Assembly: GCF_016865525.2 (NCBI RefSeq) | Contig: NZ_CP075169.1 | Coordinates: forward strand, 3,410,337-3,474,336 | Source: Sodalis ligni | GTDB taxonomy: Bacteria > Pseudomonadota > Gammaproteobacteria > Enterobacterales > Enterobacteriaceae | DNA: 64,000 bases | Direction of reading: 5' to 3' | In this document: piece by piece, positions 48,356 to 56,518 of the stretch | Layout of the letters: each line of letters opens with the position of its first letter | Numbering within the stretch: the stretch's first letter is position 1 | Notes under the pieces: generated by a model | The model's input: only the letters and a program-made list of their open reading frames with translations | Told to the model about the DNA's origin: nothing | The model's database searches: none | Position numbers and translations under genes: made by a program

Positions 48356-49530
48356 TGTAGTCCCTCATAGGCATCCAGCGGTCGTTGCTCTACCTGGCAG
48401 GTCCGCTGCCACAGCGCCTGGTGATGTTCCGGCACCGTCTGCCATCCGGCGGTGGCCGGTGACAACGGATGGCGGGCGATAAGCTCGTCATTGCCGTAGA
48501 CGCGTAACTCGTCGTCCAGGGTAATGCGTACCGTAACCTGGCGCCCGCACCAGGCTTCGGGCAGGCTGTAGCGGTTGCCCCGCACGTCGATGTAGCCATC
48601 CCAGGCCGCTTGGCGGATATCGTGATAACTCGTATCGAACGGACCGGCGGGCAACGGTTGCAGGGCGGTTTTTTCCGCCTCGAACCGTTCTGCCGGTGTC
48701 TGATGGAACTGGCGCAGGTCGCGTTGATCGGCCTCTTGCGCCAGCCACTGGGTCAGGAGCTGATTGACGTGCGCAAAACTGTCGAACCGGCGATAGTGAA
48801 CGAAGAAGTTGTGTTTCACATAACCCACCATGCGCTCCACTTTCCCTTTGGTCCTGGGCCGGTGAGGCCGGCAGGCGCGGGGGATAAAGCCGTAGTGCTT
48901 CGCCAGCGACTGGAAGCCGGCGTTGAAGATAACCTCGCCGGTATTATCGTGTTTGAGCACCGCCGCCTTCTGGTTATCAACCAGCACGGTTTTCACGCAG
49001 CCGCCGAAGTAACCGAACGCCTGCACCAGCGATTCGTAAGTGTGCTCCGCATCCTGGCAGGGCGCGGCGAAGACATGAAAGCGGCGCGAGTAGCCCAGCG
49101 TATTGACGGCGAAGTTGATTTTACATGGCAGGCCCGCCACTTCTGCTTCCACTTCACCCCAGTCGTGCTGCAACTGATAACCGGGCTGCGTTTCGAAGCG
49201 GACGGTTTCACGACCATGCCGGAGTCGGCGTTTGGGCTGGATATATTCCCGCAGCACGGTGGTCCCGCCACCATAGCCTTGCGCCTTGATTTCCTGGAAA
49301 ATCACTTGCGCGTTCCAGACATGTTCACTCAGGCGCATATCGATAAAAGCCATGTAAGGTTCAAGTTTGCTCATACGCCGTCGTGAAGACGTCCGGCGAG
49401 GACGTTCAGGCTCGGACAGGTGCCGCCTGACCGTGCGTTCTGAGCAGCCAATCTGACGGGCAATGTCGATAATATAAGCGCCATGAATGCGCATTTGTTT
49501 TATCATTAGGTGGTCCTCTCTGCTTAACAT
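48352..49530 (-). CDS. istA: IS21-family transposase IstA
   Basis: This 392-aa protein has an N-terminal helix-turn-helix (IDIARQIGCSERTVRRHLSE) and an RNase H-like DDE core: QHDWGEVEAEV (first Asp), KTVLVDNQKAAV (second Asp) and RTKGKVERMVGYV (Glu). A C-terminal beta-barrel region follows. Its last codons overlap the istB start by 4 bp, as usual in IS21. Frame intact. Confidence 0.93.
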   Translation of the reverse strand: MLSREDHLMIKQMRIHGAYIIDIARQIGCSERTVRRHLSEPERPRRTSSRRRMSKLEPYMAFIDMRLSEHVWNAQVIFQEIKAQGYGGGTTVLREYIQPKRRLRHGRETVRFETQPGYQLQHDWGEVEAEVAGLPCKINFAVNTLGYSRRFHVFAAPCQDAEHTYESLVQAFGYFGGCVKTVLVDNQKAAVLKHDNTGEVIFNAGFQSLAKHYGFIPRACRPHRPRTKGKVERMVGYVKHNFFVHYRRFDSFAHVNQLLTQWLAQEADQRDLRQFHQTPAERFEAEKTALQPLPAGPFDTSYHDIRQAAWDGYIDVRGNRYSLPEAWCGRQVTVRITLDDELRVYGNDELIARHPLSPATAGWQTVPEHHQALWQRTCQVEQRPLDAYEGLQ

Positions 49531-49600
49531 GGCGCTTCCTCTTTCGGTGTCGGAACCTTAAAGAAAGACCATGTTGGGTGGAGTGGACAACTTTTCCGAT

Positions 49601-49939
49601 GAATTACGACCTTATATCAGCGATGCCGACACAATAGCGTTCATTAATGCGGTTTATGTCCGCGCGCACATTCTTCTGCCATAGCCTGCGCAGCCACTAT
49701 GAGCCTGTCATGGGCGGCATTCGCTGTTTGCTTAAATCCCCGCGCTCAGCAGATAAGAGACGCTGCGTCGAGGCTGACGAGGTACGCTTCCGACAGCGCA
49801 GCGACATGAAATCGTAAGATTTTCTTCAAGTAATGTAACCATATGAAATAAATGAACTAATCCGTAATCATTTAGTACTATTCGCATTGCGTATTACTTC
49901 TTGAGATGAATAATCAACATGACTTAATAAGGAGTAAAT
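49601..49939. other. Gap right of the IS element
   Basis: This 339-bp stretch has no recognised gene. The last 90 bp are AT-rich and lead into the ribosome site of the small lipoprotein, so they probably contain its promoter. Confidence 0.3.
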
Positions 49940-50119
49940 ATGCGACGATTATTGATGATGTTAAGTATCATAATGCTCAGTGTGGCCCTAAGCGGCTGTA
50001 TTTGGTGGCCAGGGCCGGATGGTGGAGACGGTGGTGGTCCTGGTGGCGGCCAAATGGGTGGGCCTGGTGGTGGAGGCGGTGGCGGACCGGGTGGTGGTGG
50101 CCCTGGCGGCCATGGTTAA
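49940..50119 (+). CDS. Glycine-rich small lipoprotein
   Basis: This 59-aa frame reads MRRLLMMLSIIMLSVALSGC, a short signal peptide with lipobox ALSGC, then IWWPGPDGG and a run of GGPGGG repeats to GGHG. TAAGGAG sits 6 bp upstream of the ATG, a near-ideal ribosome site, and a hairpin follows the stop. A longer overlapping frame from 49906 that reads as Trp-rich is a shadow. I know of no function. The mature part is almost only Gly and Pro, suggesting a flexible surface or periplasmic tether. Confidence 0.7.
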   Translation: MRRLLMMLSIIMLSVALSGCIWWPGPDGGDGGGPGGGQMGGPGGGGGGGPGGGGPGGHG

Positions 50120-50165
50120 TTCATCACTCCATGCAAATACCAAATCACGTTGGTAAATTACTGTC

Positions 50166-50195
50166 AGAGCCCATCAGGAAAAGGTAATGGGCTCT
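50166..50195 (+). terminator. Hairpin after the small lipoprotein gene
   Basis: AGAGCCCAT and ATGGGCTCT form a perfect 9-bp stem with a 12-nt loop, 46 bp after the stop codon. Only TTG follows, so termination strength is uncertain. Confidence 0.6.
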
Positions 50196-50292
50196 TGCAG
50201 TGATTAAATGGTCGGCTGTAATGGCAGAATGTCGGTAGAATAATCCCTCTGACTTCCTCTTATATTCGGATGTTCGCTGCGGCGGCCGGGCC

Positions 50293-50521
50293 TGCTGACA
50301 GCGGATGGCCTAACACAGGCTTTTTCAGATGTCGGGGCTGCGAGCGGGACCCAGTTCAGCGCAAACCCACCTTCATTTCACGAAATGAGGAGTCTGGCCG
50401 GGCGACTTTATGAGATCGAATATGGGGCGGAATTTGCGCAAAAGTTGCTCGGACATATAAGAACATGTCGATGACACAAAAGTATCTGGAAAACCGTGGT
50501 TCGGAGTACGTTTTAATTTAG
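50293..50521 (+). pseudogene. Tyrosine-recombinase (integrase) C-terminal remnant 1
   Basis: The frame reads LLTADGLTQAFSDVGAASGT then PPSFHEMRSLAGRLYEIEYG AEFAQKLLGH, the catalytic C-terminus (His-x-x-Arg box) of a lambda-type prophage integrase. A shift follows, and the end (KNMSMTQKYLENRGSEYVLI, with the active Tyr region) lies in another frame up to a TAG at 50521. The N-terminal two thirds are missing. The att-like repeat is 68 bp further on. Confidence 0.8.
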
Positions 50522-50588
50522 GCCGAATACAAGTTTGCGGGAATATTTCGGAAGTAACCAAAAAATATCATTATAAATCAACAATAAA

Positions 50589-50608
50589 AAAAAGACCGAA
50601 TACTATTC
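50589..50608 (+). other. att-like repeat (copy of the sdsR 3' end)
   Basis: AAAAAGACCGAATACTATTC differs by one base from AAAAAGACCGAATACGATTC at 54639-54658, which is the 3' end and terminator strand of sdsR. Each copy follows an integrase C-terminal remnant by about 70 bp, as expected for phage attachment-site halves. Confidence 0.7.
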
Positions 50609-50610
50609 AC

Positions 50611-51015
50611 TTTGATAAAAGTACAATAAATACAATAAGTTAAATAGATTATATCAAAAAGTGTCTACAAAATGGCTACCGTAAATCATGACGGTGGCCG
50701 CCTTGCCTACACTCAACGGCAAATCAGCAAATAGGCGGTCAAATATCGCGGTTAACAGTAGAGGAGTGGATGAGCTAATCCGGTGGCACCGCCAATATTT
50801 TAGGCTCAGCTGGTTAACACCGCTTAGGCTGAGCTTTGGGTACACGGCGGTCATCCCCTTTATAAGGGCTATGGCAACGTATAATTTAATTATCTTATTG
50901 ATAAATATAAAATTATTAATGATATGAAATTATGTTCCTGTACCCTACCCCATAGCCGCATTTTCACTTGATAGGCTGTATGCTATCATTGCGATATACG
51001 ATAAAGGAGGTGCCT
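50611..51015. other. Unassigned stretch inside the prophage remnant
   Basis: This 405-bp stretch has no recognisable gene. A phrase AAAATGGCTACC near 50669 recurs as AAAAATGGCTACC near 51837, on either side of the phd/doc pair, which may mark an old insertion boundary. An in-frame 66-aa minus-strand frame has no family resemblance that I can see. Confidence 0.3.
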
Positions 51016-51284
51016 ATGAAATCAATATCCTATGAAGAATTTCAGCAAAACCTTCCCTACTGGCTGGCCTATTTACGCGATGGCGGAGAATTATCCGTCA
51101 AGCAGGCAGCGCAAAAGCTGTTAAACCTTCTGCTAATGATGCTACCTCTGACCGAGGCAAAGACATAGCTATTTCATCTACGTCAGTTGGAGTGATGCAT
51201 AGTAGAAAATTATCGTTTAAGGATGCGCTTGAGACCACAAGAACCCGGCATGCTAATACCATAAAGATTCTGGGTGATAAATAA
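51016..51284 (+). pseudogene. Phd/YefM-type antitoxin, frameshifted
   Basis: MKSISYEEFQQNLPYWLAYL RDGGELSVKQAAQ looks like a small Phd-like antitoxin start. After a lost A (CAAAAGCTG) it continues KPSANDATSDRGKDIAISST and KLSFKDALETTRTRHANTIK to a TAA, 89 aa if repaired. The stop overlaps the doc start codon (TAATG), the standard coupling of type II toxin-antitoxin pairs. GGAGGTG precedes the ATG. Confidence 0.65.
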
Positions 51285-51642
51285 TGGATTTTGATTTTCT
51301 GACGCAAGAACAAGTGATTGAAATCCAATTTTGACGCTGCCGCAATCAGGCCAACCGGATATCAATAAACTTGCCGGGGCGTTAAACCGCGTCGAGACTT
51401 TACATTATTATGAAAATTGCGATGACGTATTTAAATTGGCAGCAATGTATCTGATCGGCATTGCTAAAGCGCATGCCTTTAATGATGCTAATTAAAGAAC
51501 TGCGTTCCAGGCGACATCCGTATTTCTGTTGATGAATGGCATCGAATTAAATGAATCACTTTATCTGGTGAAGTTGACTCTTTTCGCCGCTATGGATCAT
51601 GCTAATATAGAAAACTACCTTCGCTTTACGTTTGCTGTCTAA
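51284..51642 (+). pseudogene. Doc/Fic-type toxin, frameshift plus nonsense in the active site
   Basis: MDFDFLTQEQVIEI is followed, after a lost base, by QPDINKLAGALNRVETLHYY and LAAMYLIGIAKAHAFNDAN, then TAA, then RTAFQATSVFLLMNGIELNE. The Fic/Doc motif HxFxDxNKR is complete except that the Lys codon is a stop (AAA to TAA). Doc toxins phosphorylate elongation factor Tu. Two independent lesions plus a damaged antitoxin mark the pair as dead. Confidence 0.8.
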
Positions 51643-51898
51643 TTATATGAATGAATTATTGGAAGAGAATATCGAGGAGAATATCGATTACTATGCCGAG
51701 TAGTTTTTCTTTGGTGCTATAGTTGATCATATAGTTCAGATAAAAAAGCACTGCGGGTGTAAATTCATTTTGTTAACAAATGACCGAATACTAAACATGA
51801 TGTTTAAAATCAATAGCTTACAATAGATAGTGCCTAAAAATGGCTACCCTACTTTCTTTCTCACAGTGTTGATATTGTGGGTTGGTCTTTTCAATACA

Positions 51899-52759
51899 TT
51901 ATTCAGGATACCACGGTGGCTCAAGCCGATGAGATGAACTATTATCAATAATACCTTTTCCCCAAATAAGTTTGCCAAGTCGAGTAACTCCCATAACATG
52001 CTCAGTACGTGATGATTCGTAATAGCCTAATGCCAAATGTCTTACATACATGCGGCGAGCTCCTATTATCGCCCATGATTTCCAAAATCATCAGCCCTAA
52101 CAGCCAGATTTACAGCGCCATATTGCTTTGCACTAGGATATGCAATCGCGGAGTTTTTCCTGTCTTTTCAAAATCGATTTAGCTACGAATGACGAGATCT
52201 GATATTGATCATCATCTTTTATCATGCATTCAAATAAAATGCATCTGTGATAAGAAGCGATTGAGCGTCTTCTCGCCTGCAAGAATTCAACATATTATTT
52301 ATCGCAAACGACAGATCTCCAGTTAATGTTCCTCGACCCGTACGCTGTATTCTGAGAAATTCACCAATAGGCACAATCCTGCACTTAGTGCCCTCTCGAA
52401 TTTGCAGTTCGGTCAGCAAAACGAAATGACCATCAATATGTATCTCGCCAAATGCTGTATCTTGTCTATCAGCTATATACAACACTGGGAATCCTTCTGG
52501 ATTTGCCCTACCAGTCCGAGCAACACCTTCCACCCTCCAAAGCAAATCCTGTACCAGTTCAGGGTAGTCTTCTTCATTAATCATCCGTGCCCGCTTAAAT
52601 ACAGAGCCTTTAGAAAAATCTACGCCAATAGTGGGATGAACTCCAATTAAATCAGTAAGTAATTCATATTTTTTCCAAAGATGCAGTTTCAAATCGTTTT
52701 ATACGAGTAATTAATTCGTCAAGTGGCAATGGTGGGAATTTAGTTGTAATCGTTTGCAT
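51899..52759 (-). pseudogene. RES-domain protein, multiple frameshifts
   Basis: MQTITTKFPPLPLDELITRI leads (one extra A) to FKRARMINEEDYPELVQDLL and RTGRANPEGFPVLYIADRQD TAFGEIH, the core of the RES fold (Arg, Tyr and Glu positions). Further slips separate NSAIAYPSAKQYGAVNLAVR and RRMYVRHLALGYYESSRTEH to a stop at 51899. RES toxins are NAD+ phosphorylases usually paired with an Xre-type antitoxin; no such partner is adjacent here, so this may be a stand-alone long RES protein. Confidence 0.65.
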
Positions 52760-52892
52760 AATTTTCCTTATTTTATTTTTAAATATCTGATTTAAATGAT
52801 GTTTTTAAGACAAATTGTTAACATGAAAGTTAGAATATGGCGACATTACATCGCCATAGTACATCGATGATTAAATCGAGGCATACCTTTCA

Positions 52893-53380
52893 CTACGCAT
52901 CAGGGATTTCTCCGGTCTCAAGCATTAGGCCGAATTCATCTTCATTAAGGATGATAACGCCCTGCATTCGGGCTGCTGTGACTTTGGTCGGCCCAGCATT
53001 ATACCCACAACATAAAAATTGCAGATTTTGCGTTACCGAGCTTCTCACCAATAATTTGTTTTCTTCCGCCAATATAATTAGCCGCTCTTTATCACCTTTC
53101 TTGAAACCGGTAAAACAAACTTCAAGGAGGGATGGTTTCTTATTTGATGCGCTAACCAAATGATTATAAATCGATTTATCGAGGGTTTCATAACGCGATA
53201 ACGCATCATCAAGGGAATTGAATTCCTCGATAATGCGATCTTTTCGGAAGGTTTTCAACGTGTTCGATTGACTGCATATTCCCTGAATGTGTAATTCCGA
53301 GTCGCTGACCTGCAACAAAGAAAAACATTCACATTCCGCTTAGCATTGATATAAATAAAATTTCTACTGGCCATAAACAT
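52893..53380 (-). pseudogene. BRCT-domain phage protein, frameshifted
   Basis: The N-terminal part (FIYINAKRNVNVF, then after a lost T LLQVSDSELHIQGICSQSNT) resembles a WYL-like fold. The C-terminal half is a BRCT domain: LEVCFTGFKKGDKERLIILA, QNLQFLCCGYNAGPTKVTAA and DEFGLMLETGEIPDA. Repair gives 162 aa. It starts 2 bp after the CI repressor stop on the same strand. BRCT modules bind phosphopeptides or DNA ends; a role in this prophage is unknown. Confidence 0.65.
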
Positions 53381-53382
53381 CC

Positions 53383-54252
53383 TTATAAAAGTTGCTTTAT
53401 GCAACTGGCCACTACCCCTTGCTTTAACCTCATCAACGGAACATTCGAACTCACTATCTTTACCCGAAACGCGTAGGCGATTTCCCCACCTCGAAACACT
53501 GTACACATCTAGCGTCCCATCAATATCCAGCAACCATGTCCCATTTGATAGCTCAAAGCTATCAAAACTGATTAACCACGCCCTAATCCCAGAATAAATA
53601 TAACGTAACGAATCCTGGCTTATGTCTTTAGGTAAAATCGATTATCGACAATGCACTGCCCTTGCGGCTCAAGTTTGCCAGCGACCAATTGCAAACACTC
53701 CAACGTTATCGCCCCTGGGACTGAATTCTTTACACCTGCTGGCAGATCTTGCATGGCGCCTGAACCAGTCGAGAGCCATTCCAGGGATACACCGGTATCA
53801 AGAGCGCAAGCGATAACCACATCACCGGGGAAAAAATTGCGTCTTACCCAGGTACTGATTGTACCGGATGAAATGTTTAATAAATCGCCAAGCTCTTTTT
53901 GAGTATCGAATCCGTAGGCATCGAGAATACGGCGCAGCACGGCTTTGCCGCCAGATGCCAGGATCTTGTCGTAGAGCGGTTTACCTTTTAGCGCCCTACT
54001 CGGCTGACTGGAGTTTGCTTTTGCAAGCTCACCCGTTACCAACCACCTTGCGTCCGCACCAGTATCAACAGAGCATTTCAGAATGACATTGCTCGGTACG
54101 CTATTACGCTGGACCCAATTGCTGACAGTGTTTGTCGGAATGTCGGTGGCCTCATTAAGCGCCTTTTGAGTGGCGACGCCATAGCTTGACATGTTCCATT
54201 CCAATACCAACGAAGCATTCCCGTCAAAATTATTAATATCCAATAAATACAC
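53383..54252 (-). pseudogene. Prophage CI-type repressor with duplicated HTH, frameshifted
   Basis: Two similar helix-turn-helix units are visible: YGVATQKALNEATDIPTNTV SNWVQRNSVP and YGFDTQKELGDLLNISSGTI STWVRRNFFPGD, each followed by a DTG..WL motif of phage CI N-terminal domains. The C-terminal domain (LEPQGQCIVDNRF, then after a lost T LPKDISQDSLRYIY, TWLLDIDGTLDVYSVSRWGN) ends after a further shift in CIKQLL. No ATG suits the start; GTG 54252 or TTG 54243 after GGAG is likely. It represents the lysogeny regulator of the lost prophage. Confidence 0.72.
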
Positions 54253-54362
54253 TCCATGAGTATTTAAAACACACACAGAGTAATCTATAGTGACTACACA
54301 CCACATGTAACACCATAGAACACAAACCACATACGGGAGATATTGCTTTATGGATTCAGAGA

Positions 54363-54563
54363 ATGCAATGCCAAAACAAAGTTCAAGGCAAGTTGAAGCA
54401 CGAAGAATCACCGCCGAGTTTTCATGAAATCAGAAGCCTTGCATCGCGGCTTTATGCTGCGGAATATGGTATGGAGTTTGCCCAGAAATTACTTGGACAT
54501 AAGTCAATGAAGATGACCAGTTTGTATTTGGATTCACGCGGAAGGGAGTGGGTGGAGATTTAG
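54363..54563 (+). pseudogene. Integrase C-terminal remnant 2
   Basis: SPPSFHEIRSLASRLYAAEY followed by FAQKLLGHKSMKMTSLYLDS RGREWVEI is the C-terminus of a lambda-type integrase, with the His-x-x-Arg motif and the catalytic Tyr (SLY). Upstream residues are not integrase-like, so the gene is truncated at its 5' side. It is similar to remnant 1 but not identical. Its end is 75 bp from the sdsR terminator/att core. Confidence 0.82.
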
Positions 54564-54638
54564 GCCGGATATCAGATTTCGGGCCGATTTCGGGCATTTT
54601 CGGGCTAACTCTAAAAATATTCTTTAAAATCAATGATT

Positions 54639-54737
54639 AAAAAGACCGAATACGATTCCTATATTCGGTCCAGGAAATGGCTCTTGGATAGAGCCGTGCG
54701 CTAAAAGTTGGCATTAATGTAAGCTGTTTAATCTTAC
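54639..54737 (-). ncRNA. sdsR: Small RNA SdsR (RyeB)
   Basis: The minus strand reads ACATTAATGCCAACTTTTAG, CGCACGGCTCTATCCAAGAG and CCATTTCCTGGACCGAATA, ending with the hairpin ACCGAATA-taggaatc-GTATTCGGT and TTTTT. This matches E. coli SdsR over almost all of its 104 nt. SdsR is a sigma-S-dependent Hfq/ProQ-binding sRNA that represses targets such as ompD and mutS. The antisense RyeA (SraC) would lie on the plus strand. It adjoins yebY as in E. coli, and its terminator serves as the apparent phage att site. Confidence 0.9.
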
Positions 54738-54744
54738 GTAACTG

Positions 54745-54751
54745 AGTATAG
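54745..54751 (-). promoter_or_regulatory. Sigma-S-type -10 box of sdsR
   Basis: CTATACT on the minus strand lies 7 nt before the inferred SdsR start G (54737). It is the extended -10 form preferred by sigma-S and in the same place as in the E. coli sdsR promoter. Confidence 0.7.
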
Positions 54752-54890
54752 AAGTTTACGGGGTTTTCCATCGACAGCGTCGCATTAAGCGCCTACTTCA
54801 TTCACAAAATCATAACTTTGTGATATCACGCACGATTATAATTATTAACACTGTCAATTGTTATCATAGTAATCACGTAGGGTATTACTC

Positions 54891-55233
54891 TTACTTATCG
54901 CAGAGCTGCTCAGCGCGGGCAGTGAAGGGGCAATGCTCATCTTCCGGCCGGGTATTGCCGGGTCGTCCAAAGAATGGTTTCGACGGGTACGGCTTTAACC
55001 TGACCGGATTGCATTTCGCTGTTGGCTTTTTCATTAAGGGGATACTGCATCAGCGTGCTCATGTTCAGGGCGAATACGGAGCGATCCGCCCGACACAGAA
55101 GCTGCAGCTCTTCCTTGTCAAAAGCCCATTGTTTGCCGTATTGAAACTTGCTGATAGTCACTATTTGCGCCGCCCCTGCCGTTTGGGCAATCAGCGCAAC
55201 TAAAACGAAGAGAGACTGGATTTTCATCATCAA
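54891..55233 (-). pseudogene. yebY: YebY periplasmic protein, two frameshifts
   Basis: A signal peptide (MMMKIQSLFVLVALIAQTAG A) and QIVTISKFQYGKQWAFDKEE LQLLCRADRS match E. coli YebY. After VPVETIL the frame slips (T run), giving DDPAIPGRKMSIAP in a second frame, then (C run) FTARAEQLCDK and a TAA at 54891. Repair gives 114 aa, against 113 in E. coli. YebY is co-encoded with the copper-resistance genes yebZ (copD) and yobA (copC). Confidence 0.85.
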
Positions 55234-55272
55234 ACCTATTCTTGGTTGAAAGCCAAACGCCGGAACGGTTAT

Positions 55273-56157
55273 CTAGGGTTCCAGTGTGGCAAATATACTC
55301 ACTAAAATCAGTACCGCATTCCCCAGCACCACTTCCGCCAGTGTCAGCATCGTCAGATAATGAATACTCCTCGGATGGTGGCGCGCCATCATGGGTACGA
55401 TCCGATAGCGGTTGGTCACCGCCAACAGGACCATTATGGCCACCACGGCAATTTTAATCATCAACATGCGCTGATAAAGGACGGAAAGATCCAGGGGCCA
55501 TTGCCCGACGATCAGGCAGCTATTGGCAATACCGGTCAATATGACCAGCGCTACCGCCCCATGGGCGCTCTGGGAAAAATGGATCAGCGCCCGCATCGCT
55601 TCCGGCCGTGTGGCCTGGCGTAGCTGCGGCAGGCACCAAAGCAGAGGCGCCAGACAGCCCAGCCACCAGGCGGCGGAAAACAGATGAATAACCTGATTGG
55701 CTCTCTGCAGCAGACCGCGCAGACCCTGGCTCATGGCGGTATGGCCGGTAAGCGCCAGGGTGACCAGCAACGCGCTCGCCGCCGCCAGCAGTAACCGCTG
55801 GCGCCAGGGACCTAAACCGGAACGCCCGATAATCAGTACGGTGGCGAGGGTGATGAATAGATGCCAAATCCACACCATGCCGAATTCGGTGTGGATGACC
55901 GCCAGCCAGATGCTTGGGCGCAGCGTATCCGGCCACCCCTGCCCCATTTGTCCGCTCTGCAGCGCCAGGATGGCCGCCGCGGTCAGCAGGCAGAGCCACC
56001 CCAGCACGTGTACCGTACGGGTGAAAGCGCAGCGCAGGCGCTGCCGAAGTCCCGGCGGCGCAAGATACTCGCTAAACAGGGCGATACCGAACAGTTGCAT
56101 CACCGCAGCAACGTGAATAAAACGACTGGCCGAAAAACAGGCTTCCAGGATTAGCAT
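55273..56157 (-). CDS. yebZ: CopD-family copper-resistance membrane protein YebZ
   Basis: This 294-aa protein with eight predicted membrane helices has FSASRFIHVAAVMQLFGIAL, IHTEFGMVWIWHLFITLATV (His-rich helix) and ALTGHTAMSQGLRGLLQRAN QVIHLFSAAWWLG, typical of CopD/PcoD. It probably helps copper uptake or handling in the periplasm together with CopC. It is 39 bp upstream of yebY. Only a stub of the copC-type gene remains beyond it. Confidence 0.9.
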   Translation of the reverse strand: MLILEACFSASRFIHVAAVMQLFGIALFSEYLAPPGLRQRLRCAFTRTVHVLGWLCLLTAAAILALQSGQMGQGWPDTLRPSIWLAVIHTEFGMVWIWHLFITLATVLIIGRSGLGPWRQRLLLAAASALLVTLALTGHTAMSQGLRGLLQRANQVIHLFSAAWWLGCLAPLLWCLPQLRQATRPEAMRALIHFSQSAHGAVALVILTGIANSCLIVGQWPLDLSVLYQRMLMIKIAVVAIMVLLAVTNRYRIVPMMARHHPRSIHYLTMLTLAEVVLGNAVLILVSIFATLEP

Positions 56158-56167
56158 TTATTTGACG

Positions 56168-56215
56168 TTAAAACGCGATCAGCAGCGCGAAGAAAGGCAG
56201 GACAATACGTTTCAT
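56168..56215 (-). pseudogene. Possible remnant of yobA (copC)
   Basis: A 15-aa frame MKRIVLPFFALLIAF has the look of a signal-peptide start and stops at once. It sits where E. coli has yobA (copC), immediately before yebZ. The copper-binding body of the protein is absent. Confidence 0.35.
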
Positions 56216-56518
56216 TGGCATCTACGGCTGTTCCTTATACTGAATATTAGCAATGTCGGATCAACCGACACTGTGCCGTCCAACGCGCCGTTACCGGTTT
56301 TCCTTCAGTATGCCAGAAACAAAAAAGCCCCGGCAATGTGACTCCGCTAAGCTGGACGCCAGCAGATAATAACGATTGCAAGGACTTAAGTCGAGCATAC
56401 TCTAATACTGCCGGCCATCTTCACCTGATAGAATCCCAACCGGCTTTAGCCGGCCGGATCGCCACCGGCGGGGCGATCATTCAGCTTTAGACCGGCGCGC
56501 CGGTGCTCTCGCCGCCGT
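56216..56518. other. Gap between yobA remnant and ftnA
   Basis: No gene is recognised. On the minus strand CATTGCCGGGGCTTTTTTG near 56330-56340 could be part of a terminator, and GC-rich inverted segments (CCGGCTTTAGCCGG) lie near 56440-56455 downstream of the ftnA pseudogene. Confidence 0.3.

Larger units (their letters stand above)
47540..49600 (-). mobile_element. IS21-family insertion sequence
   Basis: istA and istB in tandem on the minus strand define an IS21-type element. Sequence outside the genes holds GTTGTCCACT facing inward at both ends (left near 47551-47560, right near 49577-49590 as its complement), which I take as part of the terminal inverted repeats. Exact ends and target duplication cannot be fixed by eye. 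istB is frameshifted, so the copy is probably not autonomously mobile. Confidence 0.75.

Noticed and set aside
49906..50187. 93-codon Trp/Arg-rich frame
   Set aside because: It is a +1 shadow of the glycine-rich lipoprotein (GGT/GGC codons read as Trp and Arg). The lipoprotein frame has the lipobox and the ribosome site.
50654..50854. Possible transposase fragment in the prophage remnant
   Set aside because: The 66-residue frame shows no DDE or helix-turn-helix motif, and the AAAATGGCTACC repeats on either side are too short to define element ends.
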